A stretch of 64,000 nucleotides of DNA from Pontibacter sp. HSC-14F20 (GCF_019599265.1 NZ_JAHZTC010000005.1:1-64000); one strand, 5' to 3'. Shown: positions 16,817-26,377, counted from the first letter of the stretch. The notes: generated by a model not told the origin, from the sequence alone. Made by a program: numbers and translations.

Positions 16817-19555
16817 ATGAAAACACCTTTACTCTCAATGTTCCTGTCGCTGGCGCTGTTCCTGAATGGAATGGCCCAAAGTGCGCCCAAGCGGGAGTTC
16901 CGTGGCGCCTGGATTGCGACTTATGCCAACATCGATTGGCCCAACCGAAACCAGACGCCGGCCCAGCAGCAAGCCGCTCTTCTCTCGATTCTGGATCACC
17001 ACAAAGCCACCGGCATCAACGCCGTTTTTGTGCAGGTGCGCAGCCAGTGCGATGCCCTCTACTCAAGTCAACTCGAGCCCTGGTCGGCCGACCTGACGGG
17101 CCTGCAGGGAAGAGCGCCCGCCACGCCCTGGGACCCGATGGCTTTCGCGATTGAGGAGTGCCGCAAGCGGGGCATGGAATTTCATGCCTGGATCAACCCC
17201 TACCGGGCCATTGCCAACTACAACAATATCAACACTTTCGACCCAAGCCATGTGGCCCGTCGCAAGCCGGAGTGGTTGCTGGCAGCCGGTAACCAGCGTA
17301 TCCTCAACCCTGCCCTGCAGGAAGTGCGCGACTACGTAACTTCTGTGATCGAGGACATCGTGACGCGCTACGATGTGGATGGCATTCACTTTGACGACTA
17401 CTTTTACCCGAACGCAGTTTTCAACGACGATGCCAGCTACCTGGCTGACCCAAGGGGCTTCATTGACCGTGGCGACTGGAGAAGAGATAACGTGAACATG
17501 CTCGTGCAACAGGTAAGCGAAACCATCAGGGCAGCTAAGCCCTGGGTGAAGTTCGGCATTTCACCTTCCGGCATCTATCGCAACAGCACCAACCCAGCCA
17601 TTGGCTCGGCTACCAGCGGCCTGCAGCACTACGTATCGCTTTATGCCGATTCCCGCAAATGGCTGCAGGAAGGCTGGATCGATTACCTGGCCCCGCAGGT
17701 ATACTGGTACATCGACCAGCCCGGTGCCAATTACGGCGTACTCATCCCCTGGTGGAACAACAATGCCTATGGCCGCCACATTTACATCGGTATGGCCGGT
17801 TACAAAGTGAACGATCCGGCACAGGGTGCAAACTGGGCAAATCCTTCCCAGATTCCGGACCAGATACGCCTCAACCGCGATGCAGCACACAGCAACATCC
17901 AGGGCCAGGCCATTTACAACACCAGCAGCATGCGCAACGCCACTAAACTGGGTTTCCGCGACTCGCTGCGCTATGACTTCTACAGCAAGCCCGCCCTGCT
18001 ACCTAACATGCCCTGGCGCGACAATGTCTCCCCCACAGCCCCGGCAGACCTGATCGCAGAACGCCACGGCAACGACTCGGTGGTCATTACCTGGACCAAG
18101 CCTACAGACAACGGCAATGAGTTTGATAAGGTGAGGCAGTTTGCCGTATACCGCTCCCTGAGCCCGATGATCAATCCGGAAAATACCGATAACCTACTGG
18201 CTATCACCAACACCGCAACCGGCAGGTATACCGACAATACACTGGCTTCGGACGCGCCTTACTACTATTTCGTGACGGCACTGGACCGCTTCCACAACGA
18301 GAGTGCACCTTCTAACGTGAGCGACTACCAGGCACCGATCATAGCCGGTGTGAGTAACCAGGAAATTGACTTGTACGACGCCAATTGCTCCGTTACCCTG
18401 CCTGACTACACTGCTATGCTGACCGTGAGCGACGACGTTTCCTTCCCGGATCAGATCATGCTCACGCAGTCACCGGCAGCCGGTACAGAGATCAGCGGGG
18501 CAGGCACCATGCAGATCACCTTTACTGCAACGGATGCCTCCGGCAAGTCTACTTCCAGTAGCATGACCCTTACTAAGAAAGATGTTACGGCTCCGGTTAT
18601 CCTGGTTCAGGATATAACACGCTCGCTCAGCAACGGCATCGTGAACACCTCAGCAGCTGACTTTGACCTGGGCACCTGGGATAACTGCGGTCTGGATGCA
18701 AGTTCACTTCAGATCTCCCAAAGCAGCTTCGACTGCAGCCACATCGGCGAGAACACCGTAACCTTTACTGCCCGCGATCTGAGCGGAAATGAGGCCTCAG
18801 CTACAGCCGTGGTAACGATTGAAGGCGTGCTGCCACAGGCCGCTATCAGCCTAAGCAGAACGGACAACACCTTTACCGGTCTGCCAGATAATACCATAAC
18901 CCTGGGTTACGGTGCCCAATCGCTGACACTAACGGCAGCAGATGCTACTGCTGATAACGCAAATACAACCTATACCTGGACACCGGCTGCTGGCCTGAGC
19001 ACCACCACTGGCGCAGTTACTGAGTTCGCGCCGCAGGCAGCAGGAACGTATACCTTTATGGTAGAAGCGACCAATGCTTACGGCTGTACTTCCACTGCCA
19101 CGGTTACAGTAGAGGTGCTGGATGTACGTTGTGGCGAGAACAATGAGAAGGTGCTCGTATGCCACAAAACAGGCAGCGCCACGAATCCGAGCAACGGCAT
19201 CTGTGTAGCACCAGAAGCAGTAGCAGTGCACCTGAGCAAAGGTGGCACGCTAGGCAGATGTGCTCCTGCTGCAGTTGCCAGCAAAGGAATTGCCACTGTC
19301 CTGAACGCTTATCCGAACCCATTCACGAGCGAGACAACGGTGCAGTTCACACTGGGTCAGGAGGAAGGATATGTAGTGCTGGAGGTATACGACCTGAACG
19401 GCAACAGCGTAGCACGTCTGTTTGAGGGCAGCGCCGACGCCGACAGAACCTATACCTTCACGCTGAACGGTAGCACCCTGCGAAACAACGTCTACATCGT
19501 TCGCCTGGTAACTGCCGGTGAGGTTAAAACTTTCCGACTGATGAAAAACAGATAA
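16817..19555 (+). CDS. T9SS-secreted GHL10/DUF187 protein with FN3 and HYR-like modules
   Basis: The ATG at 16817 is preferred over the GTG two codons upstream. The protein is about 912 residues: signal peptide (1-20, ending NGMAQ), a glycosyl hydrolase-like GHL10 barrel (about 27-345; REFRGAWIATYANIDWP, DGIHFDDYFYP, WIDYLAPQVYWYID), an FN3 module (about 405-495), HYR/immunoglobulin-like modules (510-755), a short Cys module (CGENNEKVLVCHKTGSATNP) and a C-terminal type A sorting tail (YPNPFTSETTVQF ... VYIVRLVTAGEVKTFRLMK). The tail predicts export by type IX secretion and anchoring or release at the surface. GHL10 relatives are thought to act on cell-wall or polysaccharide material. A terminator follows. 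Confidence 0.88.
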   Translation: MKTPLLSMFLSLALFLNGMAQSAPKREFRGAWIATYANIDWPNRNQTPAQQQAALLSILDHHKATGINAVFVQVRSQCDALYSSQLEPWSADLTGLQGRAPATPWDPMAFAIEECRKRGMEFHAWINPYRAIANYNNINTFDPSHVARRKPEWLLAAGNQRILNPALQEVRDYVTSVIEDIVTRYDVDGIHFDDYFYPNAVFNDDASYLADPRGFIDRGDWRRDNVNMLVQQVSETIRAAKPWVKFGISPSGIYRNSTNPAIGSATSGLQHYVSLYADSRKWLQEGWIDYLAPQVYWYIDQPGANYGVLIPWWNNNAYGRHIYIGMAGYKVNDPAQGANWANPSQIPDQIRLNRDAAHSNIQGQAIYNTSSMRNATKLGFRDSLRYDFYSKPALLPNMPWRDNVSPTAPADLIAERHGNDSVVITWTKPTDNGNEFDKVRQFAVYRSLSPMINPENTDNLLAITNTATGRYTDNTLASDAPYYYFVTALDRFHNESAPSNVSDYQAPIIAGVSNQEIDLYDANCSVTLPDYTAMLTVSDDVSFPDQIMLTQSPAAGTEISGAGTMQITFTATDASGKSTSSSMTLTKKDVTAPVILVQDITRSLSNGIVNTSAADFDLGTWDNCGLDASSLQISQSSFDCSHIGENTVTFTARDLSGNEASATAVVTIEGVLPQAAISLSRTDNTFTGLPDNTITLGYGAQSLTLTAADATADNANTTYTWTPAAGLSTTTGAVTEFAPQAAGTYTFMVEATNAYGCTSTATVTVEVLDVRCGENNEKVLVCHKTGSATNPSNGICVAPEAVAVHLSKGGTLGRCAPAAVASKGIATVLNAYPNPFTSETTVQFTLGQEEGYVVLEVYDLNGNSVARLFEGSADADRTYTFTLNGSTLRNNVYIVRLVTAGEVKTFRLMKNR

Positions 19556-19581
19556 TTGCCAGCTGTTTACTTATGAAAAAG

Positions 19582-19619
19582 CACCTGTCGGGAAACCGGC
19601 AGGTGTTTTTTTTTTTTTT
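19582..19619 (+). terminator. Rho-independent terminator
   Basis: A 10-bp stem (19582-19591 with 19596-19605, one G-T pair) is closed by a GAAA tetraloop and followed by a run of T residues (19606-19619). It terminates the GHL10 gene. Confidence 0.9.
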
Positions 19620-19756
19620 GCTGATTGGGATTCGGGTTAGGGTAACTCCCCGCGGAAGTCAGGCCATTGCTATACTTCCAGGTATAGCCGGCTCAAAAAT
19701 CTGCCTGAATTAAAATTGTTCCCCCTCCCGACACAGCTTCTCCCCGGCACTTCCCG

Positions 19757-19764
19757 TACATTTG
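19757..19764 (+). promoter_or_regulatory. -7 box TACATTTG
   Basis: TACATTTG matches the Bacteroidota -7 consensus TAnnTTTG and ends only 4 bp before the ATG at 19769. Transcription would start at or next to the start codon, giving a leaderless or near-leaderless message. No clear -33 TTG is seen. Confidence 0.4.
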
Positions 19765-19768
19765 CGTT

Positions 19769-21994
19769 ATGTTGCAGGAGCTGAAACATTTTTTAAAAAG
19801 TACTGATTTTGTAAAGGCGCTGGTGATCACGTTTGGTGCCGCTGTGCCTGTTTCGCTGGGGATATGGCTGGAGCAGGTACCCTACTTTCTGAGCATTGCC
19901 ATGGGTGTTGTGCTGGCTTCAGGTAGCGCTGTGCCGGGCAGCAGAAAGCATAAAAACGTTGGTATAATCGCTTCGGCTGCCATTGCCATGCTCGCCAGCA
20001 TAGCCATTGACCTGGCATCCGAGAGTCTATACCTGTTGCTTCCGGTACTGGGGGTGCTCGTATTCTGCATTTCTTTTATCTCCGTTTATGGCTTCCGGGC
20101 TTCGTTGGTCTCTTTTGCGGGACTGATGGCCATGGTGCTAAGCTTTGTACACGCCCATACAGGTGCCGATATTTTTATACATGGCCTGTTGATGGGGGCT
20201 GGCGGCTTGTGGGCGCTGCTGCTTTCACTCGTTTTCCATTCGTTGCTGCAAAGACGCCAGACCGAAAACCTACTGACAGAGTGCCTCCGTCAGACTGCCC
20301 GCTACATACAGTTGCGCGGCAAACTGGTCACAGAGAGCCAGGACCGCGATGCACTTCAGAAAGAATTCTACAACCTGCAGGTAAAACTAAACGAGACGCA
20401 CGAAGCCCTGCGCGAGGTGCTCCTGCACGAAAGACAAAGCTCCGGCACTTCCAACTACCACCGAAAACAGCTCCTGATCTTTATCGACCTGATCGACATC
20501 CTGGAACTATCGCTGGCCAACCCGGCCAACTATGAGCGTGCCAGAGAACTATTTGGTAACTCCGTCAGGGTATTGCTACCCTTCATTAAACTGGTTTTTG
20601 AGCTGTCTGCAAAGCTGGAAAACCTCGCATTTAGTATGCAGCAGGAGCGCGCCCTTACGTCCGAAAATGACATAGAACCTTTGCTGGAAAAGTGCCGCGA
20701 CAGCATTCGGCAGTATGTGGAAGAGCTCAAATTACCCCAGGCCCGGGAAGGTGCCCTCCTGCTCCACAACTTGCTGGACTACGAAGAAAAGCTGCTGCAA
20801 AAAATAACTTCCATCGAGCGGGTATACCTGGACCTGGAGGAACAGCAGAGTATAGGTATGCAAAGCAGAGAGAGCCGGCAGTTCATCACGCAGCAGGATT
20901 ATGATGTGCGGATCTTGCGGGATAACTTCTCTGCAGATTCGCCCATCTTTAAACATGCCGGCCGGCTGACGATCGCAATGTTGCTGGGCTACGTGCTGGG
21001 CATCATCTTCCCGATACAGAACGCTTACTGGATTCTGCTCACGATTGTGGTGATCCTGAGGCCCGGCTATACCCTGACCAAAGAGCGGTCGAAACACAGG
21101 CTCTATGGCACTTTACTGGGAGCTGCTATAGCAGGCCTGGTGGTGCTCCTGGTGCAAAACGTATACCTGTATGGCGTGCTTGCGCTTGTTTCGCTGATAC
21201 TTTCCTTCGCTTTTATCCAGCGCAACTACCGCACCTCCTCTATTTTCGTGACCACAGGCGTCATTTTTATCTATGCCCTCATCACCCCGGATGCCTTCGA
21301 CGCGATCCAGTTCAGGGTGATCGATACCCTGACAGGTGCTGTTATTTCCATCGTGGCAATCTCCTTTTTGTGGCCCTCGTGGGAATCGTCGAGTATAAAA
21401 AAGAATATTGTGAATACCCTGAACGCCAACCGCAGCTACCTGGCCGAAATTGACCGATACAATCAGCAAAAATCGCAGAATGCCACAGCCTACAAACTTG
21501 CCAGGAAAGAAGCCTTTCTGCAAATGGGCAACCTGAATGCAGCGTTCCAACGGATGAGCCAGGAGCCGAAAACCGCGCAACAGAAACTGATGGAATTCTA
21601 CGAAATAGTTGGCCTGAACCATACCTTTCTGGCTGCTGCCGCTGCGCTGGGTACCTTTATCCGCGACAATCAGACGGAGGCCGCACCGGAAGACTTTCAC
21701 CTGGTCATACAATCGATAGACACCAACCTGGCGCACGCCCTGCATACTCTGGAACAGGAAGCCCCGGAAGTAAGTGTTTCGAGAGAAGAGCTGGTAGCGG
21801 CTTACGGGCACCTGGAAGGCAGGTATAACGAGCTGGTGGCTATACGCACCCAGGAACTGGCAGGAGCAGCCTACAAACCCATCGCCCCTGACTTTCTGAA
21901 AAACCTGAAGGAGGCACGCCTTATTTCTGAACAGCTCAAATGGCTACACACAATTTCGGGCAACCTGAAGCAGGCAGTGAAGGAACTAGCCTGA
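19769..21994 (+). CDS. FUSC/YccS-like inner-membrane protein
   Basis: The 741-residue membrane protein has the YccS/FUSC layout: about six N-terminal membrane segments (about 15-150), a long soluble helical region (about 160-370), a second membrane block (about 390-540; HAGRLTIAMLLGYVLGIIFP, YWILLTIVVILRPGYTLTKE) and a soluble C-terminal tail. Relatives include fusaric-acid-resistance and aromatic-acid exporters, so efflux of an aromatic or amphipathic compound is possible, but there is no adaptor (HlyD-like) partner nearby. PGYTLTKERSKHRLYGTLLG is the conserved FUSC signature. A -7 box directly abuts the start. Confidence 0.85.
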   Translation: MLQELKHFLKSTDFVKALVITFGAAVPVSLGIWLEQVPYFLSIAMGVVLASGSAVPGSRKHKNVGIIASAAIAMLASIAIDLASESLYLLLPVLGVLVFCISFISVYGFRASLVSFAGLMAMVLSFVHAHTGADIFIHGLLMGAGGLWALLLSLVFHSLLQRRQTENLLTECLRQTARYIQLRGKLVTESQDRDALQKEFYNLQVKLNETHEALREVLLHERQSSGTSNYHRKQLLIFIDLIDILELSLANPANYERARELFGNSVRVLLPFIKLVFELSAKLENLAFSMQQERALTSENDIEPLLEKCRDSIRQYVEELKLPQAREGALLLHNLLDYEEKLLQKITSIERVYLDLEEQQSIGMQSRESRQFITQQDYDVRILRDNFSADSPIFKHAGRLTIAMLLGYVLGIIFPIQNAYWILLTIVVILRPGYTLTKERSKHRLYGTLLGAAIAGLVVLLVQNVYLYGVLALVSLILSFAFIQRNYRTSSIFVTTGVIFIYALITPDAFDAIQFRVIDTLTGAVISIVAISFLWPSWESSSIKKNIVNTLNANRSYLAEIDRYNQQKSQNATAYKLARKEAFLQMGNLNAAFQRMSQEPKTAQQKLMEFYEIVGLNHTFLAAAAALGTFIRDNQTEAAPEDFHLVIQSIDTNLAHALHTLEQEAPEVSVSREELVAAYGHLEGRYNELVAIRTQELAGAAYKPIAPDFLKNLKEARLISEQLKWLHTISGNLKQAVKELA

Positions 21995-22081
21995 AGGCGG
22001 TGCGCTATCGGGCAGTCTTCCGCCTATAAATACGTCATTTGATGAACAATTCCCTTATCTTGCGTTTCATCAGCACAGTAA

Positions 22082-22417
22082 ATGTCCATGCCCCATCAAC
22101 CCCATTACTCCCCCATGGCCCGGCAGTTGTTCGGCCAGTTCCTGGATCAGGAAATAGACCGCGATACCCTGATCGGGCGTCTGCAGGAAATGGAGCTGCA
22201 GCTACAGGCAGATGCCGACGATGAACATGAGGACGAAGACGAAGTTGAAAACACACGATCGCTGCGCATCCGCATTTTCGGAGGCGATACGCTGGGCATG
22301 AGCATCGGGGAGATTGAGCAGGACCTGCAGGATCCCTCCCACCCCAACGCCCAGATCCTGATGCGTGGCATTGCCTTTGGTTTGGTGGAAGATGAGCTGG
22401 AGGTGCATTACGAATAG
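22082..22417 (+). CDS. Small acidic protein, unknown function
   Basis: The 111-residue protein is not recognised. It has a short helical N-terminus (ARQLFGQFLDQEIDRDTLIG), a strongly acidic central linker (DADDEHEDEDEVENTR) and a C-terminal segment (RIRIFGGDTLGMSIGEIEQD) that looks like a small alpha/beta unit. No signal peptide or membrane segment is visible. It follows the FUSC gene by 87 bp on the same strand and precedes the lysine-rich small protein by 41 bp; codon use matches neighbouring genes. It is probably real because of its length and composition, but could be specific to the group. Confidence 0.6.
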   Translation: MSMPHQPHYSPMARQLFGQFLDQEIDRDTLIGRLQEMELQLQADADDEHEDEDEVENTRSLRIRIFGGDTLGMSIGEIEQDLQDPSHPNAQILMRGIAFGLVEDELEVHYE

Positions 22418-22458
22418 AAAAATTACGTACCTTTATTCTATACCTTAAATCTATACCT

Positions 22459-22566
22459 ATGGCAAAGTCACAAGACGCAAAAAAGGATGTAAAGAAAAAG
22501 CCAGCCAAAACTCCAAAGGAAAAGCAGGCGGCTAAACTCGAAAAGAAAAAGAAAAGCTACGATTAA
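22459..22566 (+). CDS. 35-residue lysine-rich small protein
   Basis: The frame runs from ATG 22459 to TAA 22564-22566 and encodes 35 residues: MAKSQDAKKDVKKKPAKT, then a Lys/Ala/Glu-rich end finishing KKSYD. Fourteen of 35 residues are lysine, and the KKPAKTPKEKQAAK pattern is one I recognise from short conserved proteins annotated in several Bacteroidota. It might bind nucleic acid, by charge alone. A CTATACCT octamer (22451-22458) directly abuts the ATG, TACCTTTA (22428-22435) is a plausible -7 box, and a clean terminator follows at 22613-22646. That arrangement supports a real independent transcript. Confidence 0.65.
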   Translation: MAKSQDAKKDVKKKPAKTPKEKQAAKLEKKKKSYD

Positions 22567-22612
22567 CGTATACGCCCTGCTTCAATGCGCAGGTATAGCA
22601 TACAGCATTTTG

Positions 22613-22646
22613 AAAAGCAGCAGACTGAAGCGTTTGCTGCTTTTTT
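22613..22646 (+). terminator. Rho-independent terminator
   Basis: The stem TGCTGC/GCAGCA, extended by A-T pairs (22613-22622 with 22635-22644), has a 12-nt loop and a T-run through 22646. It terminates the small lysine-rich gene. Confidence 0.8.
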
Positions 22647-22748
22647 GTTTCATTGAGTGACGGGCAGCCCTAAGGCGGGTAATTTCTATTGCTATAACAA
22701 CAGGTATATAATTATCCCGATTTATACCTGCAAACAGCAGACAACCTG

Positions 22749-22756
22749 TATATTTG
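22749..22756 (+). promoter_or_regulatory. -7 box TATATTTG
   Basis: TATATTTG is a perfect TAnnTTTG match, 43 bp upstream of the lipoprotein ATG at 22799. A -33 element is not obvious. Confidence 0.4.
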
Positions 22757-22798
22757 CGTTTTTCTATACCTAGCTGAAACTTATTGACCTACCAGCCT

Positions 22799-24607
22799 AT
22801 GAAGCAACTTTTACGCCTCATGACCGGATTGCTTCCGTTCTTTCTCTTTTCCTGTGAATATAACCTATCCGGTAGTCATTTTGAGGAGGTGAGTCCTACG
22901 ACTACGGTTGAGGGAGGAATTTACCTGCATGAGCAAGGTGACACGATTTATGTACAAGGTGACAAGCAACTGTATTTCACTATTTCGCTGCCAGGCCGGG
23001 AATTGTATGGCTATCAGCTCAAATTCAATAACTCGGTTGTCAAACAAGGAAGGGATATTTCCAGTGATTATTTCCTGCAGACAAAAAATTATAGAGACGG
23101 CTATTACAAATTGCAGCTGTCTGCTATTACTAACTCTGCTTCTGGCAGTCTGGCAGATAAAAAAGGAGTCGAGGGTTTGGAGGTATACCGCACCTGGATA
23201 GTACATATCGACAACTCGTTGCCAAGTCCTGCCCGCATTGTCAGTATAGCACCGGAAGATGGGCAACTACGCATTACCTGGGAACCGACGACCCACAAAG
23301 GATTTGCATTCTATATGCTGATAAGAACAATAGGTAGTTCCGAAGAAGTTATTGCTCGGTCCAGCGACAGGAACCTTACTTCATTCTTGGACCAATCTTA
23401 TATAGGAGGAAATTCGTTCTATCATGTTATTACCTATACCAGAACAAGCAGTCAGCACACCGTCGGCCTAAAAGAAGATTACAACTACCCACTGCCAAAG
23501 ATTCTTTCTGCTACCTATGACAAGGATTATAACCTAACCATCACCCATACTTCCACGCCATTTTACAGGAACTTCAGACAGTACGCGCTAACCTCTTTCA
23601 GTAGCATCATACACAAAACGACCGAAGTGGCAGACACGGTAGTCACGTATGGTGAACTAGCATTCGGAGGAAACGGTTATCCCGTTTCGCTTTATACTTA
23701 CCCGAAAGGAATCAATGATTTGCAGTACCTCTCTCCTTCCACGTTTACCGTACCAGCTTTCGGCACACCATGGGGGCCATTCCCAATTGAAGGACTTCAG
23801 CGCCGCCCGGCCATAAACCATTTTTATACCATCGAAGATGGCCGTATCAAGGTGATAGATGCCAGCACGCTTCAGGTAAAGCAGGTGCGGGACATCAATA
23901 ACCAGCAGATTTGGCAGGAGCATCTCCAGAAGAACGTGATATCTGAGAATGCGCAGCACATGTATACAATACTGGATGATGTTATCCATAAACTGGACCC
24001 AACATCGCTGCAAACTTTGGAGATGAGCCCTTTACGTAGCCTGCTGCCTTTTTCTGATTATGAGAACATCAGCTTAAGCGTTAGCAACACAAACAGGCTG
24101 TTGATTGAAGCGAACAGTTACTCTACTGGCAGAGACACGGTCTACCTGGTGGATATGAATCGCAAGAAGGTAGTAACCAAGCGAATGGCCGGCTTCTTCC
24201 CGAACTTTTCATCCATCAGCCCTGACGGCAAAACCATAAAGGTGGACGAAAGCCTGTTTATTGAGCAGAGCAACGGCAGTTGGAAACAGCAGACGCAGCT
24301 GACAGTCGATGTAAACAAACTCGTTTATCACCCCACTAAGCCGTTGTTCTCAGTGCAGAGTGGCCGGCAACTGCTTTTCTATTCCACTTTGACAGGTGCC
24401 TGGGTAAAAACAATTACGATAGAGGAAGAAGAACTGGTTGATTATTATATAGATGGGGCGTCCGGATACCTGTGCGTAAATGGTTTAGGTACATTGTTTA
24501 TTTATAACTTCGATACGGGACAGCTCATCCGCAAACTGAGAGTCGCGGGTCCGGCATTTATTTACAAAGACAAGATTTTTTCTCAGTTCAGCTACATCCC
24601 CCTTTAA
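22799..24607 (+). CDS. Lipoprotein with FN3-like and beta-propeller-like regions
   Basis: Start 22799 gives a hydrophobic signal followed by a lipobox (PFFLFSC, Cys19), so the mature protein is a lipoprotein. Residues of about 130-230 (SPARIVSIAPEDGQLRITWE) resemble a fibronectin type III module. The second half (INHFYTIEDGRIKVIDAST, FSSISPDGKTIKVDE, YLCVNGLGTLFIYNFDTGQL) resembles repeated blades of a beta-propeller. I do not recognise a named family. Only 3 bp separate its stop from the beta-barrel gene, so the two form an operon, suggesting an envelope complex of a lipoprotein on an outer-membrane barrel. Confidence 0.7.
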   Translation: MKQLLRLMTGLLPFFLFSCEYNLSGSHFEEVSPTTTVEGGIYLHEQGDTIYVQGDKQLYFTISLPGRELYGYQLKFNNSVVKQGRDISSDYFLQTKNYRDGYYKLQLSAITNSASGSLADKKGVEGLEVYRTWIVHIDNSLPSPARIVSIAPEDGQLRITWEPTTHKGFAFYMLIRTIGSSEEVIARSSDRNLTSFLDQSYIGGNSFYHVITYTRTSSQHTVGLKEDYNYPLPKILSATYDKDYNLTITHTSTPFYRNFRQYALTSFSSIIHKTTEVADTVVTYGELAFGGNGYPVSLYTYPKGINDLQYLSPSTFTVPAFGTPWGPFPIEGLQRRPAINHFYTIEDGRIKVIDASTLQVKQVRDINNQQIWQEHLQKNVISENAQHMYTILDDVIHKLDPTSLQTLEMSPLRSLLPFSDYENISLSVSNTNRLLIEANSYSTGRDTVYLVDMNRKKVVTKRMAGFFPNFSSISPDGKTIKVDESLFIEQSNGSWKQQTQLTVDVNKLVYHPTKPLFSVQSGRQLLFYSTLTGAWVKTITIEEEELVDYYIDGASGYLCVNGLGTLFIYNFDTGQLIRKLRVAGPAFIYKDKIFSQFSYIPL

Positions 24608-24610
24608 GCC

Positions 24611-25342
24611 ATGCGACACATGAAATTGATAATATCTATAAGCATTTTCCTGCTGTTGTCTGGCAGTGCCATGGCACAGGCCAAGCTATCCCTGGAGCCG
24701 AGAGCAGGATACGGCACTTTCCGGATGGAAGCCATGAAAGAGTATCAGCAAACACTTAGCTATGCGTCGGATGTCAATGCACAGGCTGTGAACTCCTTTA
24801 ATCCTCACTATCATTTTGGCTTGGGTGTTGTTTATGCCCTGAGTGAGCGAATCCATACGGGAGTTTTTGGGGAATTAGGCGAAACCGGCGGCCGCGTACA
24901 CTATGAGGATTATTCCGGTGAGTTACGCCATGACCTGAGAGTGAAATACAAATCAGTGGGTATACTGGTATCTTCTCAGTTTCCCATAGGAGCCACACGT
25001 TTCGGCTTTGTGACTGGTTTGGAAGCAAGTGTGATTTTAAGCAAGCTTCATGCAGAAGAATACACCCGCCTATATGAACGGACAGATGAAAACGAAAAGC
25101 AATACAACGCCACCGGATTTGGCATCAAACCTTATGCAGGGCTTCTATGCCGTATAGGAAATATCCCTGTTCAATTGACAACCGGCTACATGGCCAGTGC
25201 CAGTGGACCATTTCATACATCTGGAAATCCTAATTTCAAACTGGACCGCAACAGCAAAAACGACAAGCTGGAGCCGGGTTGGAGTGGCCTGCGCCTGAAC
25301 CTTAGCATCTCTGTTCCTATTATCAAATATAAAAAACAGTAA
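24611..25342 (+). CDS. Outer-membrane beta-barrel protein
   Basis: The protein has 243 residues, or 240 from the internal ATG at 24620, which gives the cleaner signal peptide MKLIISISIFLLLSGSAMAQ. The mature part alternates hydrophobic and polar residues in short strands (YHFGLGVVYALSERIHTGVF, GATRFGFVTGLEASVIL, LNLSISVPIIKYK), typical of PorT-like or OmpW-like 8-10-strand barrels in Bacteroidota. It is the second gene of the lipoprotein operon and its end lies 2 bp from the convergent aldo/keto reductase gene. The transported or bound molecule is unknown. Confidence 0.75.
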   Translation: MRHMKLIISISIFLLLSGSAMAQAKLSLEPRAGYGTFRMEAMKEYQQTLSYASDVNAQAVNSFNPHYHFGLGVVYALSERIHTGVFGELGETGGRVHYEDYSGELRHDLRVKYKSVGILVSSQFPIGATRFGFVTGLEASVILSKLHAEEYTRLYERTDENEKQYNATGFGIKPYAGLLCRIGNIPVQLTTGYMASASGPFHTSGNPNFKLDRNSKNDKLEPGWSGLRLNLSISVPIIKYKKQ

Positions 25343-25344
25343 TT

Positions 25345-26241
25345 TCAGCGGTGCTGCTCATACTTCTTTGGTGTGAGCAGCGCCTGCAGAATCTTTACTT
25401 CATTATCTGATAGCGGCACGCTTTCACAAACCAGCAACGCATCTTCCAATTGCTCTTCGGTGCGCATACCCAACACGGCCGCAGTCACCGCCGGATGGTG
25501 CAAGGTATAGCGCACCGTAACCTCAACTGACTTGCGTTCATTGCCTGCTACATGCTGTAGAGCAGTCGCCGCTTTCTGCACTTCCTCTAAGGTATAGCCG
25601 AGGTATGGCTTGGCAGTTTTTCCGGCCAGCAGCCCCTGTGCCAGACTCCCTCGGACCAACACGCCTATACCTTTTTCCTGCAACAACTCCAGCACCTCTT
25701 CCTCAGGTCTGCGGTCGAGCAAACTATACTGCAACATCACGCTTACAATATTGGAGCGCTTCACATACTCCCGAATCACGTTGGGTCGGATAGACGAGAT
25801 ACCGTAATTTCGGATTTTACCCTGTTGCTTGAGCAGTTCAAATGCTTCGATAGTTTCATCTATCGGGTCGTCGATGGTGCCGCCGTGCAATTGGTACAAG
25901 TCGATGTAGTCGGTTTGCAGTCGCCGGAGACTATTTTCCACAGCCTGCAGGATGTAACTTTTTGTGGGGTTCCAGTCCCAGCCGCTACCGTCGGGCCGCC
26001 ACTGGTTTCCGACTTTGGTTGAGATGATCACTTTGTCTCGCATTCCATCGAACGCTTTCCCGACTGTTTCTTCGTTCGCTCCTTTGTCATACAGATCAGC
26101 CGTATCAAAGAAATTTATTCCCTGATCCAGCGCCCGGCGCAGTAGCCTGGCATTGGCCGCATAGTCGCCGCTCAACGACATACACCCAAAGGCGATTTCA
26201 CTTACCAGAAGGTCTGATTTTCCCAATTGTTTGTAATTCAT
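25345..26241 (-). CDS. Aldo/keto reductase
   Basis: The 298-residue NADPH-dependent oxidoreductase has a TIM-barrel fold. The catalytic tetrad is visible: Asp and Tyr in FDTADLYDKG, Lys in IISTKVGNQW, His in LYQLHGG. The start MNYKQLGKSDLLVSEIAFGC is the usual family opening. GSLAQGLLAGK and the C-terminal HHPAVTAAVLGMRT match the YhdN/general-stress branch (aldo/keto reductase family 11/12). It is expected to reduce aldehydes or ketoses in the cytoplasm; the substrate is unknown. It converges on the beta-barrel gene with 2 bp between stops and no dedicated terminator. Confidence 0.92.
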   Translation of the reverse strand: MNYKQLGKSDLLVSEIAFGCMSLSGDYAANARLLRRALDQGINFFDTADLYDKGANEETVGKAFDGMRDKVIISTKVGNQWRPDGSGWDWNPTKSYILQAVENSLRRLQTDYIDLYQLHGGTIDDPIDETIEAFELLKQQGKIRNYGISSIRPNVIREYVKRSNIVSVMLQYSLLDRRPEEEVLELLQEKGIGVLVRGSLAQGLLAGKTAKPYLGYTLEEVQKAATALQHVAGNERKSVEVTVRYTLHHPAVTAAVLGMRTEEQLEDALLVCESVPLSDNEVKILQALLTPKKYEQHR

Positions 26242-26377
26242 GGCAGATGTTTTGCGTGGATTTTAACAATAGCGTACTTGAAGTGAGAAAGTTAAATGTG
26301 CTCGGTTTGGGTTAAAGCGGCGAAATTCTCTAAATCTATTTATAGGACTTCCATCCCTAAAGATTTACGGGATTTTC

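Noticed and set aside
21113-21811. Leftward 232-codon frame inside the FUSC gene
   Set aside because: No recognisable domain and fully antisense to a conserved membrane protein.
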